Source: an uncultured Erysipelotrichaceae bacterium (GTDB lineage Bacteria > Bacillota_I > Bacilli_A > Erysipelotrichales > Erysipelotrichaceae). From it: a DNA stretch of 11,434 bases. Location of the stretch: contig CACZNO010000056.1 of the NCBI GenBank assembly GCA_902782505.1, positions 1-11,434 of the forward strand, given 5' to 3'. The position numbers and the translations under genes were made by a program. Below are positions 5,846-11,434 of the stretch, piece after piece; the stretch's first letter is position 1, and each line of letters starts with the position of its first letter. Below the pieces are notes generated by a model. It ran no database searches, was not told the origin of the DNA, and was given only the letters and a program-made list of their open reading frames with translations.

Positions 5846-7216
5846 CTAGTTGTTCTTGAAGTATTCGTCAATGGACGCCGCCGCAACCTTGCCGGCACCC
5901 ATCGCCTTGATCACGGTTGCCGCACCGGTAACCGCGTCGCCGCCTGCGTATACCGCTTCCTTGGAAGTCTTGCCGCCTTCGTTGACGACGATGCCGCCTC
6001 TGCGGTTGACTTCGATATCGGGCGTCGTATTCTTGATCAGCGGGTTCGGCGTGGTGCCTAACGCCATGATGACAACGTCGACATCGATGTCGTATTCGCT
6101 GCCTTCGATCGCAATCGGACGTCTTCTGCCGGACGCATCCGGTTCGCCGAGTTCCATCTTCACACAGCGGATCCCGGTTACATTGAAGTTCGCATCGCCC
6201 TTGATTTCCACCGGGTTGGTTAAGAAGCGGAAATCGATTCCTTCTTCGACCGCGTGTTCGTATTCTTCACGACGGGCCGGTAATTCTTCTTCCGAACGGC
6301 GGTAAATGATGTAGACATGTTCCGCGCCGAGACGTAATGCCGAACGGCACGCGTCCATTGCGACGTTTCCGCCGCCGACGACCGCGACCTTCTTGCCGTG
6401 GACAACCGGCGTCGGATTGTTTTCCTTGTAAGCCTTCATGAGGTTGATACGGGTCAGGAATTCATTCGCGGATAAGACGCCGTTGTAGTTTTCTCCCGGA
6501 ATCTTCATGAACATCGGCAGACCTGCGCCGGTTCCTACGAAGACCGCCTGGAAGCCCTGTTCGAATAAATCATCGATGGACTCACTGCGTCCGATGACAA
6601 CGTCTTTCACGATCTTGACGCCTAACTGTCCGAGTTTTTCAACTTCCTTGGCTACGATCGACTTCGGAAGACGGAATTCCGGAATACCGTAGACCAATAC
6701 GCCGCCGATTTCATGGAGCGCTTCGAATACGGTCACATCGTATCCCTTCTTCGCCAGATCGCCTGCCGCGGTCAAGCCGGAAGGACCCGAGCCGATCACT
6801 GCGACTTTGATACCGTTGGATTCCGGTTTCACCGCCGGTTCATCATGCGCGTTCTTCCAGTCTGCTACGAACCGTTCGCACATACCGATGGCGATCGGTT
6901 TCTGTTTGAAACGTCTGGTGCATAAGCTTTCGCACTGGGATTCCTGCGGGCAGACACGGCCGCATACCGCCGGAAGGTTGCTGGATTCCGCGATCACATC
7001 GTACGCGCCTTTGAAATCACGGTTCTTCAAGTGCTGCAGGAATTCCGGAATGTTGATTCCTACCGGGCATCCCTGTACGCACGGTTTGTTACGGCAGTTC
7101 AGACAGCGGGTCGCTTCTTCGACTGCCTGTTCTTCGGTTAAACCTAATGCTACTTCTTTAAAGTTATGAGCTCTTACAGCCGGCTCCTGTACCGGCATTA
7201 CCGGACGATCAGACAT
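5846..7216 (-). CDS. nfnB: NfnB: large subunit of NADH-dependent reduced ferredoxin:NADP+ oxidoreductase (GltA-like flavoprotein)
   Basis: The 456-residue protein belongs to the glutamate-synthase small-subunit-like family. Together with the adjacent NfnA it forms the cytoplasmic flavin-based bifurcating enzyme that couples NADH and reduced ferredoxin to NADP+ reduction. The N-terminal domain has two cysteine sets for [4Fe-4S] clusters: C38, C41, C46, C50 and C85, C89, C95, C99. The FAD site begins VIGSGPSG (140-147) and ends at YAGGDAVTGAATV (423-435). The NADPH site is VVGGGNVAMD (279-288). Homologues next to gltB act as glutamate synthase small subunits, but no gltB is here and the partner is NfnA-like, so the Nfn role is favoured. 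ATG 7216 has AAGGAGG upstream and shares one base with the nfnA stop (TAATG), which means translational coupling. A longer open frame to 7246 is not used. A terminator follows. Confidence 0.9.
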   Translation of the reverse strand: MSDRPVMPVQEPAVRAHNFKEVALGLTEEQAVEEATRCLNCRNKPCVQGCPVGINIPEFLQHLKNRDFKGAYDVIAESSNLPAVCGRVCPQESQCESLCTRRFKQKPIAIGMCERFVADWKNAHDEPAVKPESNGIKVAVIGSGPSGLTAAGDLAKKGYDVTVFEALHEIGGVLVYGIPEFRLPKSIVAKEVEKLGQLGVKIVKDVVIGRSESIDDLFEQGFQAVFVGTGAGLPMFMKIPGENYNGVLSANEFLTRINLMKAYKENNPTPVVHGKKVAVVGGGNVAMDACRSALRLGAEHVYIIYRRSEEELPARREEYEHAVEEGIDFRFLTNPVEIKGDANFNVTGIRCVKMELGEPDASGRRRPIAIEGSEYDIDVDVVIMALGTTPNPLIKNTTPDIEVNRRGGIVVNEGGKTSKEAVYAGGDAVTGAATVIKAMGAGKVAAASIDEYFKNN

Positions 7217-8058
7217 TAGAGAACCTCCTTCTTGTACAGATTGCACGCAGCGTCGTACGCTTTTCTTTCTTCCGCAAAGTACATGCGGGAACGCTTCATC
7301 GCTTCGTCAAAGTCCACTTCAAATCCATCGAAATCCGGACCGTCGATGCACGCGAACTTCATTTCGCCGCCGACTGTCAGACGGCATCCGCCGCACATGC
7401 CGGTTCCGTCGATCATGATCGGGTTCATCGAAACGATGGTCTTGACGTTGTATTTCTTGGTTAACGCAACAACGAATTTCATCATGATCAGCGGTCCGAT
7501 CGTGATGACTTCATCGTATTGTTCCCCTGCCTGCAGAAGGTCTTCCAACGCGTTGGTGACCAAGCCCTTGTGTCCGTTGGAACCGTCATCGGTCATCTGG
7601 ATGTACTTGGTGCTGCACGCCTTGAATTCATCTTCCAGAATGATTAAGTCCGTGTTGCGGAAACCGACGATGGAATGTACTTCGCATCCCATTTCATGCA
7701 GTTTCTTCGCAATCGGATACGCGATCGCACAGCCTACGCCGCCGCCGACAACCGCGACTTTCTTTAATCCTTCCAGTTCACTCGGTTTGCCTAAGGGACC
7801 GACAAAGTCCTGTAAGCAATCCCCGACGTTCAGCTGGTCAAGTTCGTAGGTCGTCGCGCCGACGATCTGGTAGATAATAGTAACACGGCCGGTCGCAGGA
7901 TCCGCGTCCGCGATGGTTAACGGAATACGCTCGCCGTTTTCGTTCACACGCAGAATGATGAACTGACCCGGCTGTCCCTTTTTGGCGACATACGGAGCGT
8001 CGATTACCATGCGTGTAACCGTTGGATTTAACGAATCTTTCTGTAAGATCTCAAACAT
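7216..8058 (-). CDS. nfnA: NfnA: small subunit of NADH-dependent reduced ferredoxin:NADP+ oxidoreductase (ferredoxin-NADP reductase-like)
   Basis: The 280-residue protein has the dihydroorotate dehydrogenase electron-transfer/ferredoxin-NADP reductase layout. There is an FAD-binding barrel (about 1-95, with RIPLTIADA at 44-52 and YQIVGATT at 63-70), then an NAD-binding Rossmann domain beginning VAVVGGGVGCA (101-111), and a C-terminal [2Fe-2S] binding loop DGTGMCGGC (217-225) plus C237. NfnA clusters are known to use three Cys and one Asp, and here C222, C225, C237 and probably D217 fill those places. In the complex this subunit binds NADH and holds the FAD thought to take part in bifurcation. 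ATG 8058 has AGGAG about seven bases upstream; an in-frame ATG at 8091 falls inside the putative Rex operator and has no ribosome binding site. It is the first gene of a two-gene operon. Confidence 0.9.
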   Translation of the reverse strand: MFEILQKDSLNPTVTRMVIDAPYVAKKGQPGQFIILRVNENGERIPLTIADADPATGRVTIIYQIVGATTYELDQLNVGDCLQDFVGPLGKPSELEGLKKVAVVGGGVGCAIAYPIAKKLHEMGCEVHSIVGFRNTDLIILEDEFKACSTKYIQMTDDGSNGHKGLVTNALEDLLQAGEQYDEVITIGPLIMMKFVVALTKKYNVKTIVSMNPIMIDGTGMCGGCRLTVGGEMKFACIDGPDFDGFEVDFDEAMKRSRMYFAEERKAYDAACNLYKKEVL

Positions 8059-8079
8059 AGCCTTTCTCCTTTGCTTCGC

Positions 8080-8097
8080 TTGTGAATTCATTCACCT
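8080..8097. promoter_or_regulatory. Putative Rex operator at the nfnAB transcription start
   Basis: The plus strand reads TTGTGAATTCATTCACCT. The Rex consensus in Bacillota is TTGTGAA-N4-TTCACAA; 12 of its 14 fixed positions match, including all seven of the first half. The inner GTGAAT-TC-ATTCAC (8082-8095) is a perfect palindrome. It lies just downstream of the nfnA -10 box, over the expected start near 8095, where a bound repressor would block initiation. Rex releases DNA when NADH/NAD+ is high, so nfnAB would rise when NADH builds up. The site is seen; the regulator is inferred. Confidence 0.6.
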
Positions 8098-8101
8098 ACT
8101 T

Positions 8102-8107
8102 ATTATA
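8102..8107 (-). promoter_or_regulatory. -10 box of the nfnAB promoter
   Basis: On the minus strand a perfect TATAAT stands 43 bases before ATG 8058. The hexamer 17 bases upstream (TACGCA) matches TTGACA poorly, so the promoter may need an activator or be moderate in strength. The putative Rex site begins immediately downstream. Confidence 0.6.
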
Positions 8108-8154
8108 CCTGTATTTTTCCGTTATGCGTAGTTTTTTCAGGCATTTTATCAAAG

Positions 8155-8181
8155 AAAAAAGATCCCTTGCGGAATCTTTTT
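8155..8181 (-). terminator. Terminator of the ECF S component-lgt operon
   Basis: Eight bases past the lgt stop codon the minus strand can form an 11-base-pair stem (AAAAAGATTCC with GGGATCTTTTT, one G-U pair) around a GCAA tetraloop, ending in a T-run. It separates lgt transcription from the nfnAB promoter. Confidence 0.8.
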
Positions 8182-8188
8182 ACAAATC

Positions 8189-8959
8189 TTACTCTTCAGT
8201 CTCCGTTTTTGCCTTTTTGAACTTCCGGTACAGAATGGCTCCAAGCGCCGCGAGGAACACGAAGACCGAGATGAACTGCGAGGTGGATAAGATCCCCACG
8301 GAACCTCTTTCCAGATCGCCGCGGACAAATTCAATCAGGAAGCGGCCGATGCTGTAGCACATGAGATAGGTTAAGATCACCGTTCCGTCCTTCTTCGATT
8401 TTTTCAGCACCGTCATCAAAATCGCGAAGTGCAGGAAATCCAATCCGCTGGACACCAGCTGGGACGGAAACAGCGCAACGTTGTTCGGGGCATAATCGGA
8501 ATGCGTGAATATGATGTGCGGAAAACCTTCATGCGGAATTCCGTAACAGCATCCTGCCAGGAAACACCCGATCCGTCCGAATCCCTGGGCTAACGCAACT
8601 CCCGGCACCGCGCAGTCCGCCAGCTTGGCAAACGGCATGCCCTTCTTGCGGCAATACAGCCATGCTGCCAGAATTCCTCCGAGCACACCGCCGTATAAGA
8701 CCCAGCCGTCCATGACGTGCAAAAGAATCGAAGGATCCTTGATGATATCGGGAATGATCGTCACCCAGTAATTGATTTTGGAAATCACCAGACCGCCCAG
8801 GATCGCCCAGACCGCCATATCAAAAATCTGTTCGGTGTAGATTCCCTTCTTTTTCGCGTTATACTCCGTCATGAAGATGGCGGAAAGAACGCCGATGGCC
8901 ATCATTAAGCCATATCCGTGAATCGTGAACGGTCCGATAGTGAATAGATCGTTGTACAT
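8189..8959 (-). CDS. lgt: Prolipoprotein diacylglyceryl transferase (Lgt), CCYG-type variant
   Basis: Lgt is the membrane enzyme that attaches diacylglycerol from phosphatidylglycerol to the lipobox cysteine of prolipoproteins. The 256-residue protein has about seven membrane helices, the family topology. Seen motifs are HGYGLM (14-19), LYGGVLGG (88-95), GRIGCFLAGCCYG (128-140) and GRFLIEFVRGD (205-215). Arg129 and Arg206 or Arg213 correspond to essential arginines of E. coli Lgt. In the signature block, however, the Asn and Glu of the E. coli type (GRIGNFINGE) are Cys132, Ala135 and Cys137, and the His of FHGG is Tyr89. This cysteine-rich form is, to my knowledge, common in annotated Lgt of anaerobic Bacillota. 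The start ATG 8959 has a short AAAAAGG upstream and sits 11 bases after the ECF gene stop, so it is the second gene of a two-gene operon. Confidence 0.88.
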   Translation of the reverse strand: MYNDLFTIGPFTIHGYGLMMAIGVLSAIFMTEYNAKKKGIYTEQIFDMAVWAILGGLVISKINYWVTIIPDIIKDPSILLHVMDGWVLYGGVLGGILAAWLYCRKKGMPFAKLADCAVPGVALAQGFGRIGCFLAGCCYGIPHEGFPHIIFTHSDYAPNNVALFPSQLVSSGLDFLHFAILMTVLKKSKKDGTVILTYLMCYSIGRFLIEFVRGDLERGSVGILSTSQFISVFVFLAALGAILYRKFKKAKTETEE

Positions 8960-8970
8960 AGAACCTTTTT

Positions 8971-9546
8971 CTAAGCGCGGCGTTTACGCGCGTAATCGAT
9001 CAGCCGGACGATCACCGGGCTTAAGATCACGTTGACCAGTAATTCAAACACGAAGTTCAGTCCGACAAATCCGATCATCATATATTTGAAGACGTTGTCA
9101 AACCCGTTCGCCAGTCCCCACTCGCGGACCGTCGGAAGGAAGAACAGCACACATCCCAATAAGAAGATCCCGGTATTCGCAAGCGGGCATACCACCGCGG
9201 ACACCAATGTCGCCGTATACCGGTTTTTCCCTTCGAGCGCACGGAACACAAGTCCGGATAAGTACCCGGCTGCCATTCCTTTCACCAAAACCGTGATAAT
9301 GGTGCCGACCGGACTTACCGCCATGAATGCGGCGGAATCCATAAACAGCACGATCACGCTGAAGACAAGTCCGAGCCATAACCCGGCCCAGGGGCCGATA
9401 AGCGCGGCGCCGACCACGATCGGAACCAGAACCAGGGAAATCGAAAACTGTCCGAAATGAATAAACGAACCGAGATACTGTAATAAAACCACGACCGCTG
9501 TCAGGATCGCCAACAATGTCAGGTCACGGGTACGATGTTTTCTCAT
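8971..9546 (-). CDS. ECF transporter S component (vitamin or cofactor-binding membrane subunit)
   Basis: The 191-residue protein has about six hydrophobic helices and a basic N-terminus (MRKHRTRD). Its sequence follows the S-component pattern: LLAILTAVVVLLQYLGSF, then a G-rich second region (PIVVGAALIGPWAGLWLG, 42-59), then SPVGTIITVLVKGMAAGYLSG (78-98) and PLANTGIFLLGC (121-132). S components bind one small nutrient and dock to a shared energizing module (EcfT plus two ATPases), which is not in this window. The bound nutrient is unknown; no biosynthesis gene or recognisable riboswitch marks it. ATG 9546 has GGAGG eight bases upstream; the longer frame to 9567 lacks this and would overlap the ribosome binding site. 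It precedes lgt by 11 bases, and the two are likely co-transcribed though functionally unrelated. Confidence 0.85.
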   Translation of the reverse strand: MRKHRTRDLTLLAILTAVVVLLQYLGSFIHFGQFSISLVLVPIVVGAALIGPWAGLWLGLVFSVIVLFMDSAAFMAVSPVGTIITVLVKGMAAGYLSGLVFRALEGKNRYTATLVSAVVCPLANTGIFLLGCVLFFLPTVREWGLANGFDNVFKYMMIGFVGLNFVFELLVNVILSPVIVRLIDYARKRRA

Positions 9547-9575
9547 AGTCAAAACCTCCGGAATCAAACGATATC

Positions 9576-9581
9576 ATTATA
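9576..9581 (-). promoter_or_regulatory. -10 box of the ECF S component-lgt promoter
   Basis: A perfect TATAAT on the minus strand lies 29 bases before ATG 9546. The hexamer at a 17-base spacing (ATGGAA) matches only three positions of TTGACA. The leader is too short (about 22 bases) to hold a riboswitch. The 60 bases between this box and the rubrerythrin terminator hold nothing else I recognise. Confidence 0.55.
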
Positions 9582-9642
9582 ATCAAAAATCCCCGCAGTT
9601 CCATGGTTTTGCTCAAAATTGTTTACACCGGGACTGAAACGT

Positions 9643-9666
9643 AAAAAAAAGACCGCTTACGCGGTC
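9643..9666 (-). terminator. Rubrerythrin terminator
   Basis: On the minus strand GACCGC (9666-9661), loop GTAA and GCGGTC (9656-9651) form a six-base-pair G+C-rich stem followed by eight T residues (9650-9643). It lies about ten bases past the rubrerythrin stop codon. Confidence 0.85.
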
Positions 9667-9676
9667 TCAGGATTTT

Positions 9677-10213
9677 TTAGTAGTCTAAGACTTCCAGTTT
9701 GAAGTAAGCCTGCGGATGCGCACATACCGGGCATACTTCCGGCGCGCTGGTGCCGACATGAATATGTCCGCAGTTCAAGCACTTCCAGACATACACTTCA
9801 TCACGCTTGAAGACAACGCCGTTTTCCAGGTTTTCCAGAAGCTTCAGATAGCGTTCTTCATGGTGTTTTTCGATTTCTCCGACTTTTTCAAACAGATTGG
9901 CGATTGCGTCGAAGCCTTCTTCTCTCGCTTCTTCCGCCATTCTCTTGTACATCGTGGTGTGTTCGAAGTTTTCACCTTCCGCCGCCGCACGCAGGTTCTC
10001 CGGCGTTTTGCCGATGCCCTTTAAGAGCTTGAACCACATCTTCGCGTGTTCTTTTTCGTTATCTGCGGTTTCCGTAAAGATATTGGAAATCTGAACATAC
10101 CCTTCCTTCTTCGCTACGCTCGCCCAGTAGGTATACTTGTTACGCGCCTGGGATTCACCCGCGAATGCTTCCTGTAAATTCTTTTCGGTTTTGGTGCCTT
10201 TTAAATCTTTCAT
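9677..10213 (-). CDS. rbr: Rubrerythrin
   Basis: Rubrerythrin reduces hydrogen peroxide to water in the cytoplasm of anaerobes. The 178-residue protein has the standard order. The N-terminal four-helix di-iron domain has the ligand motifs AFAGESQA with Glu20, NEKEH with Glu53 and His56, the MAEEA helix with Glu94, and EIEKHHEERY with Glu115 and His118. The C-terminal rubredoxin domain has two CxxC pairs at 145/148 and 161/164 that bind one iron. All expected ligands are present. The open frame extends upstream to 10387, but ATG 10213 gives the canonical N-terminus and has a GGCGG-type ribosome binding site. The upstream part would cover the promoter and the neighbouring gene's end. Electrons probably come from rubredoxin or NAD(P)H-dependent reductases, not encoded here. 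It is a single-gene unit with its own promoter and terminator. Confidence 0.95.
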   Translation of the reverse strand: MKDLKGTKTEKNLQEAFAGESQARNKYTYWASVAKKEGYVQISNIFTETADNEKEHAKMWFKLLKGIGKTPENLRAAAEGENFEHTTMYKRMAEEAREEGFDAIANLFEKVGEIEKHHEERYLKLLENLENGVVFKRDEVYVWKCLNCGHIHVGTSAPEVCPVCAHPQAYFKLEVLDY

Positions 10214-10231
10214 AATATCCGCCTTTCTATT

Positions 10232-10248
10232 GTCGGGCTCTCCCCGAC
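10232..10248 (-). other. Inverted repeat / hairpin in the rubrerythrin leader
   Basis: On the minus strand GTCGGG-GAGAG-CCCGAC forms a six-base-pair stem with a five-base loop, between the promoter and the ribosome binding site of rbr. No T-run follows, so it is not a terminator. It could stabilise the mRNA or be an operator; nothing in the sequence decides this. Confidence 0.5.
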
Positions 10249-10258
10249 CCTCGCATCT

Positions 10259-10287
10259 ATTATACTTTATTCCGGTGTTTCCGTCAT
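10259..10287 (-). promoter_or_regulatory. Rubrerythrin promoter
   Basis: A perfect TATAAT (10264-10259) is preceded, with a 17-base spacer, by ATGACG (10287-10282), which matches four central positions of TTGACA. The start is expected near 10252, giving a leader of about 40 bases that contains the hairpin. The promoter begins only six bases after the stop codon of the upstream lysozyme-like gene, with no terminator in between, so read-through is possible. Confidence 0.65.
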
Positions 10288-10292
10288 CTGAT

Positions 10293-11434
10293 TTACTCGT
10301 TGACAAAATAAGCCGCTGCGGTTTGGGAAATCGTGGCCGTAAAGGCGCTGACTTCGTATTGCGAACGGAAGATCTCCGCCGCGTCAAACGCTCCCCGGGC
10401 AGTATTCGGACACGCCATCATCCTGTCCAGCACAAACCGGTAGGTGCCCCGCAATTCGTATATGATATACCGCGTCTGCCCTTCAAGGCTTCCCGCATCG
10501 TAGCCGTTTCTTTCGCAGAAGCTGTACAAACCGTTCAAACGTCCCCCGCCCCATTGGCAGAGTCCGACGTACGGAGTCCCGTCCCAGGCGTCATCGTACG
10601 CTTCGGGACGGAAGGAAGATTCCTGACAGATGTTGGCCAGAACACCGCACGCCGCGGCGCGGGTCATTCCGAGTTCCTTGGTCAGAAGATTATAAATATA
10701 GATTTTGTTGGAGGCGCGGGTGCCGCGGGTGATGCTGGTATCACGGGCGCCTTCCCACAACAGGATCACGCTGACCTTGTAGGAGGTCTCGCTGCGGTTT
10801 CCGTGGTTATCCGAGGCGACGACCTGCACGTCGTAAGTGCCTTTATGCAGCGTATCGACTTCACCGCTTACGGTATACCATCCCGCATCATACAATCTCC
10901 CGTCTTCCGCTTCTTCCAGAACCCCCGGTTCTTCTTTGACATAGACAAAGTCACCGTCCACTTCATCGTAGACCCGGGCGATATTGGCGGCCGGATCAAA
11001 CGGATCTCCGGAATAGATTTCCAAAGTCTCGGCCGAAAGATCGATGACAGGCGCTTTCGTATCGCGGATCGAATAATGCCGTACGACATCCCACGACGCT
11101 TTCTGTCCGTATTCATCTTCCGCGGACAGACGGTACACCGTTTCATAGTCCCGGATCACCGAGGGATCGATCTTGGTATCCCCCAGGATCTCCAGCGTTC
11201 CTTTGTGCGTCTTGATCAGGTTGCGCGCGAAAAACGCTTCCCCGCCGTACTCAAAATCCTGGATTTCCCCTGCCGCGTCCTCTTCAAACGTAATGCGCAG
11301 GGACTGTAAGAGGTTCATGTAGGACGTTTCCTTTTTGGCGTCCTCTTTTTTCCCGTATCCCGCGTGCATCGGCAGCGCGACTGCCAGCGCGATCAATAAT
11401 GCCAGCGCAAGGGTCATTCTGCGGGCATAGCCGA
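10293..11434 (-). CDS. Secreted cell-wall hydrolase: Ig-like modules plus phage-tail-lysozyme domain (5' end outside the window)
   Basis: The visible 379 residues begin GYARRM, followed by a hydrophobic signal segment (ALALLIALAVALPMHA) with a plausible signal peptidase site after MHA and no lipobox cysteine. I number from the Met at 11417. A first beta-sandwich-like region covers about 36-118. A second, DUF5011/HYR-like, begins DTKAPVIDLS (119-128) and runs to about 218, with YDAGWYTVSG and GTYDVQVVASDNHGN. The C-terminal 237-374 matches the phage tail lysozyme fold: KIYIYNLLTKELGMTRAAACGVLANICQES with the likely catalytic Glu266, then GLCQWGGGR (285-293) and CERNGYD. It would cleave the sugar backbone of peptidoglycan outside the cell. 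Translation may start upstream of the window, because the Met at 11417 lacks a ribosome binding site and the basic n-region (ARR) precedes it. No phage genes surround it. Confidence 0.85.
   Translation of the reverse strand, partial: GYARRMTLALALLIALAVALPMHAGYGKKEDAKKETSYMNLLQSLRITFEEDAAGEIQDFEYGGEAFFARNLIKTHKGTLEILGDTKIDPSVIRDYETVYRLSAEDEYGQKASWDVVRHYSIRDTKAPVIDLSAETLEIYSGDPFDPAANIARVYDEVDGDFVYVKEEPGVLEEAEDGRLYDAGWYTVSGEVDTLHKGTYDVQVVASDNHGNRSETSYKVSVILLWEGARDTSITRGTRASNKIYIYNLLTKELGMTRAAACGVLANICQESSFRPEAYDDAWDGTPYVGLCQWGGGRLNGLYSFCERNGYDAGSLEGQTRYIIYELRGTYRFVLDRMMACPNTARGAFDAAEIFRSQYEVSAFTATISQTAAAYFVNE

Noticed and set aside
7232..7849. Plus-strand open frame of 205 codons
   Set aside because: It lies entirely antisense to nfnA, which carries all expected cofactor motifs.
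9568..9583. PerR-like half site TTATAAT near the ECF promoter
   Set aside because: Only one half matches; the other half reads ATATCGT and the match is explained by the -10 box itself.
9547..9642. Possible riboswitch before the ECF S component
   Set aside because: The -10 box is only 29 bases before the ATG, so the transcribed leader is too short, and no known aptamer core is visible.
10137..11309. Long plus-strand open frame of 390 codons
   Set aside because: It is antisense to rubrerythrin and the lysozyme-like gene, both clearly recognisable on the minus strand, and its translation has no recognisable domain.
1..11434. CRISPR arrays, tRNA or rRNA genes, insertion sequences, prophage or defence modules
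   Set aside because: No direct-repeat arrays, cloverleaf-like segments, transposase-like translations or phage structural genes were seen by reading both strands.

Overview
The window looks like chromosomal DNA from a strictly anaerobic, single-membrane bacterium of the Bacillota. The evidence is rubrerythrin, an NfnAB-type bifurcating transhydrogenase, strong AGGAGG-type ribosome binding sites, an ECF transporter S component, Lgt, and a secreted wall hydrolase. Base composition is balanced, roughly half G+C by eye. An Erysipelotrichia-like gut anaerobe would fit, but that is a guess from general impression. I see no rRNA, tRNA, CRISPR array, insertion sequence or prophage module. No gap longer than about 150 bases lacks a gene.

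Left part (1-3572), all on the minus strand: a four-gene operon reads, in transcription order, DUF89/ARMT1-like phosphatase, RlmI-type 23S rRNA methyltransferase, a strongly divergent PilT-like ATPase, and a DUF2804 protein cut by the window edge. The junctions are 1 to 12 bases and one good promoter (TTGATA-17-TATGAT) precedes the first gene. That promoter also shows that the first gene starts at 3521. The PilT-like protein keeps the family's overall shape but has lost residues of nearly every catalytic box. It is the most curious protein here.

Middle part (3600-5850): single genes in alternating orientation. They are a DUF3592-like two-helix membrane protein (+), a 71-residue beta-repeat protein (-) and a MATE exporter (+), separated by terminators that can work both ways. 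The small gene and the MATE gene diverge from overlapping promoter elements, and the MATE mRNA appears to be nearly leaderless.

Right part (5846-11434), all minus strand: nfnA-nfnB (translationally coupled, TAATG), then an ECF S component followed by lgt, then rubrerythrin, then a secreted protein with Ig-like modules and a phage-tail-lysozyme domain whose 5' end is outside the window. nfnAB has a clear TATAAT box and, at the expected transcription start, a near-consensus Rex operator (TTGTGAA-N4-TTCAC). This implies control of the transhydrogenase by the NADH/NAD+ ratio. NfnAB would supply NADPH by coupling NADH and reduced ferredoxin, and rubrerythrin would remove peroxide. Both fit an anaerobic fermentative lifestyle.
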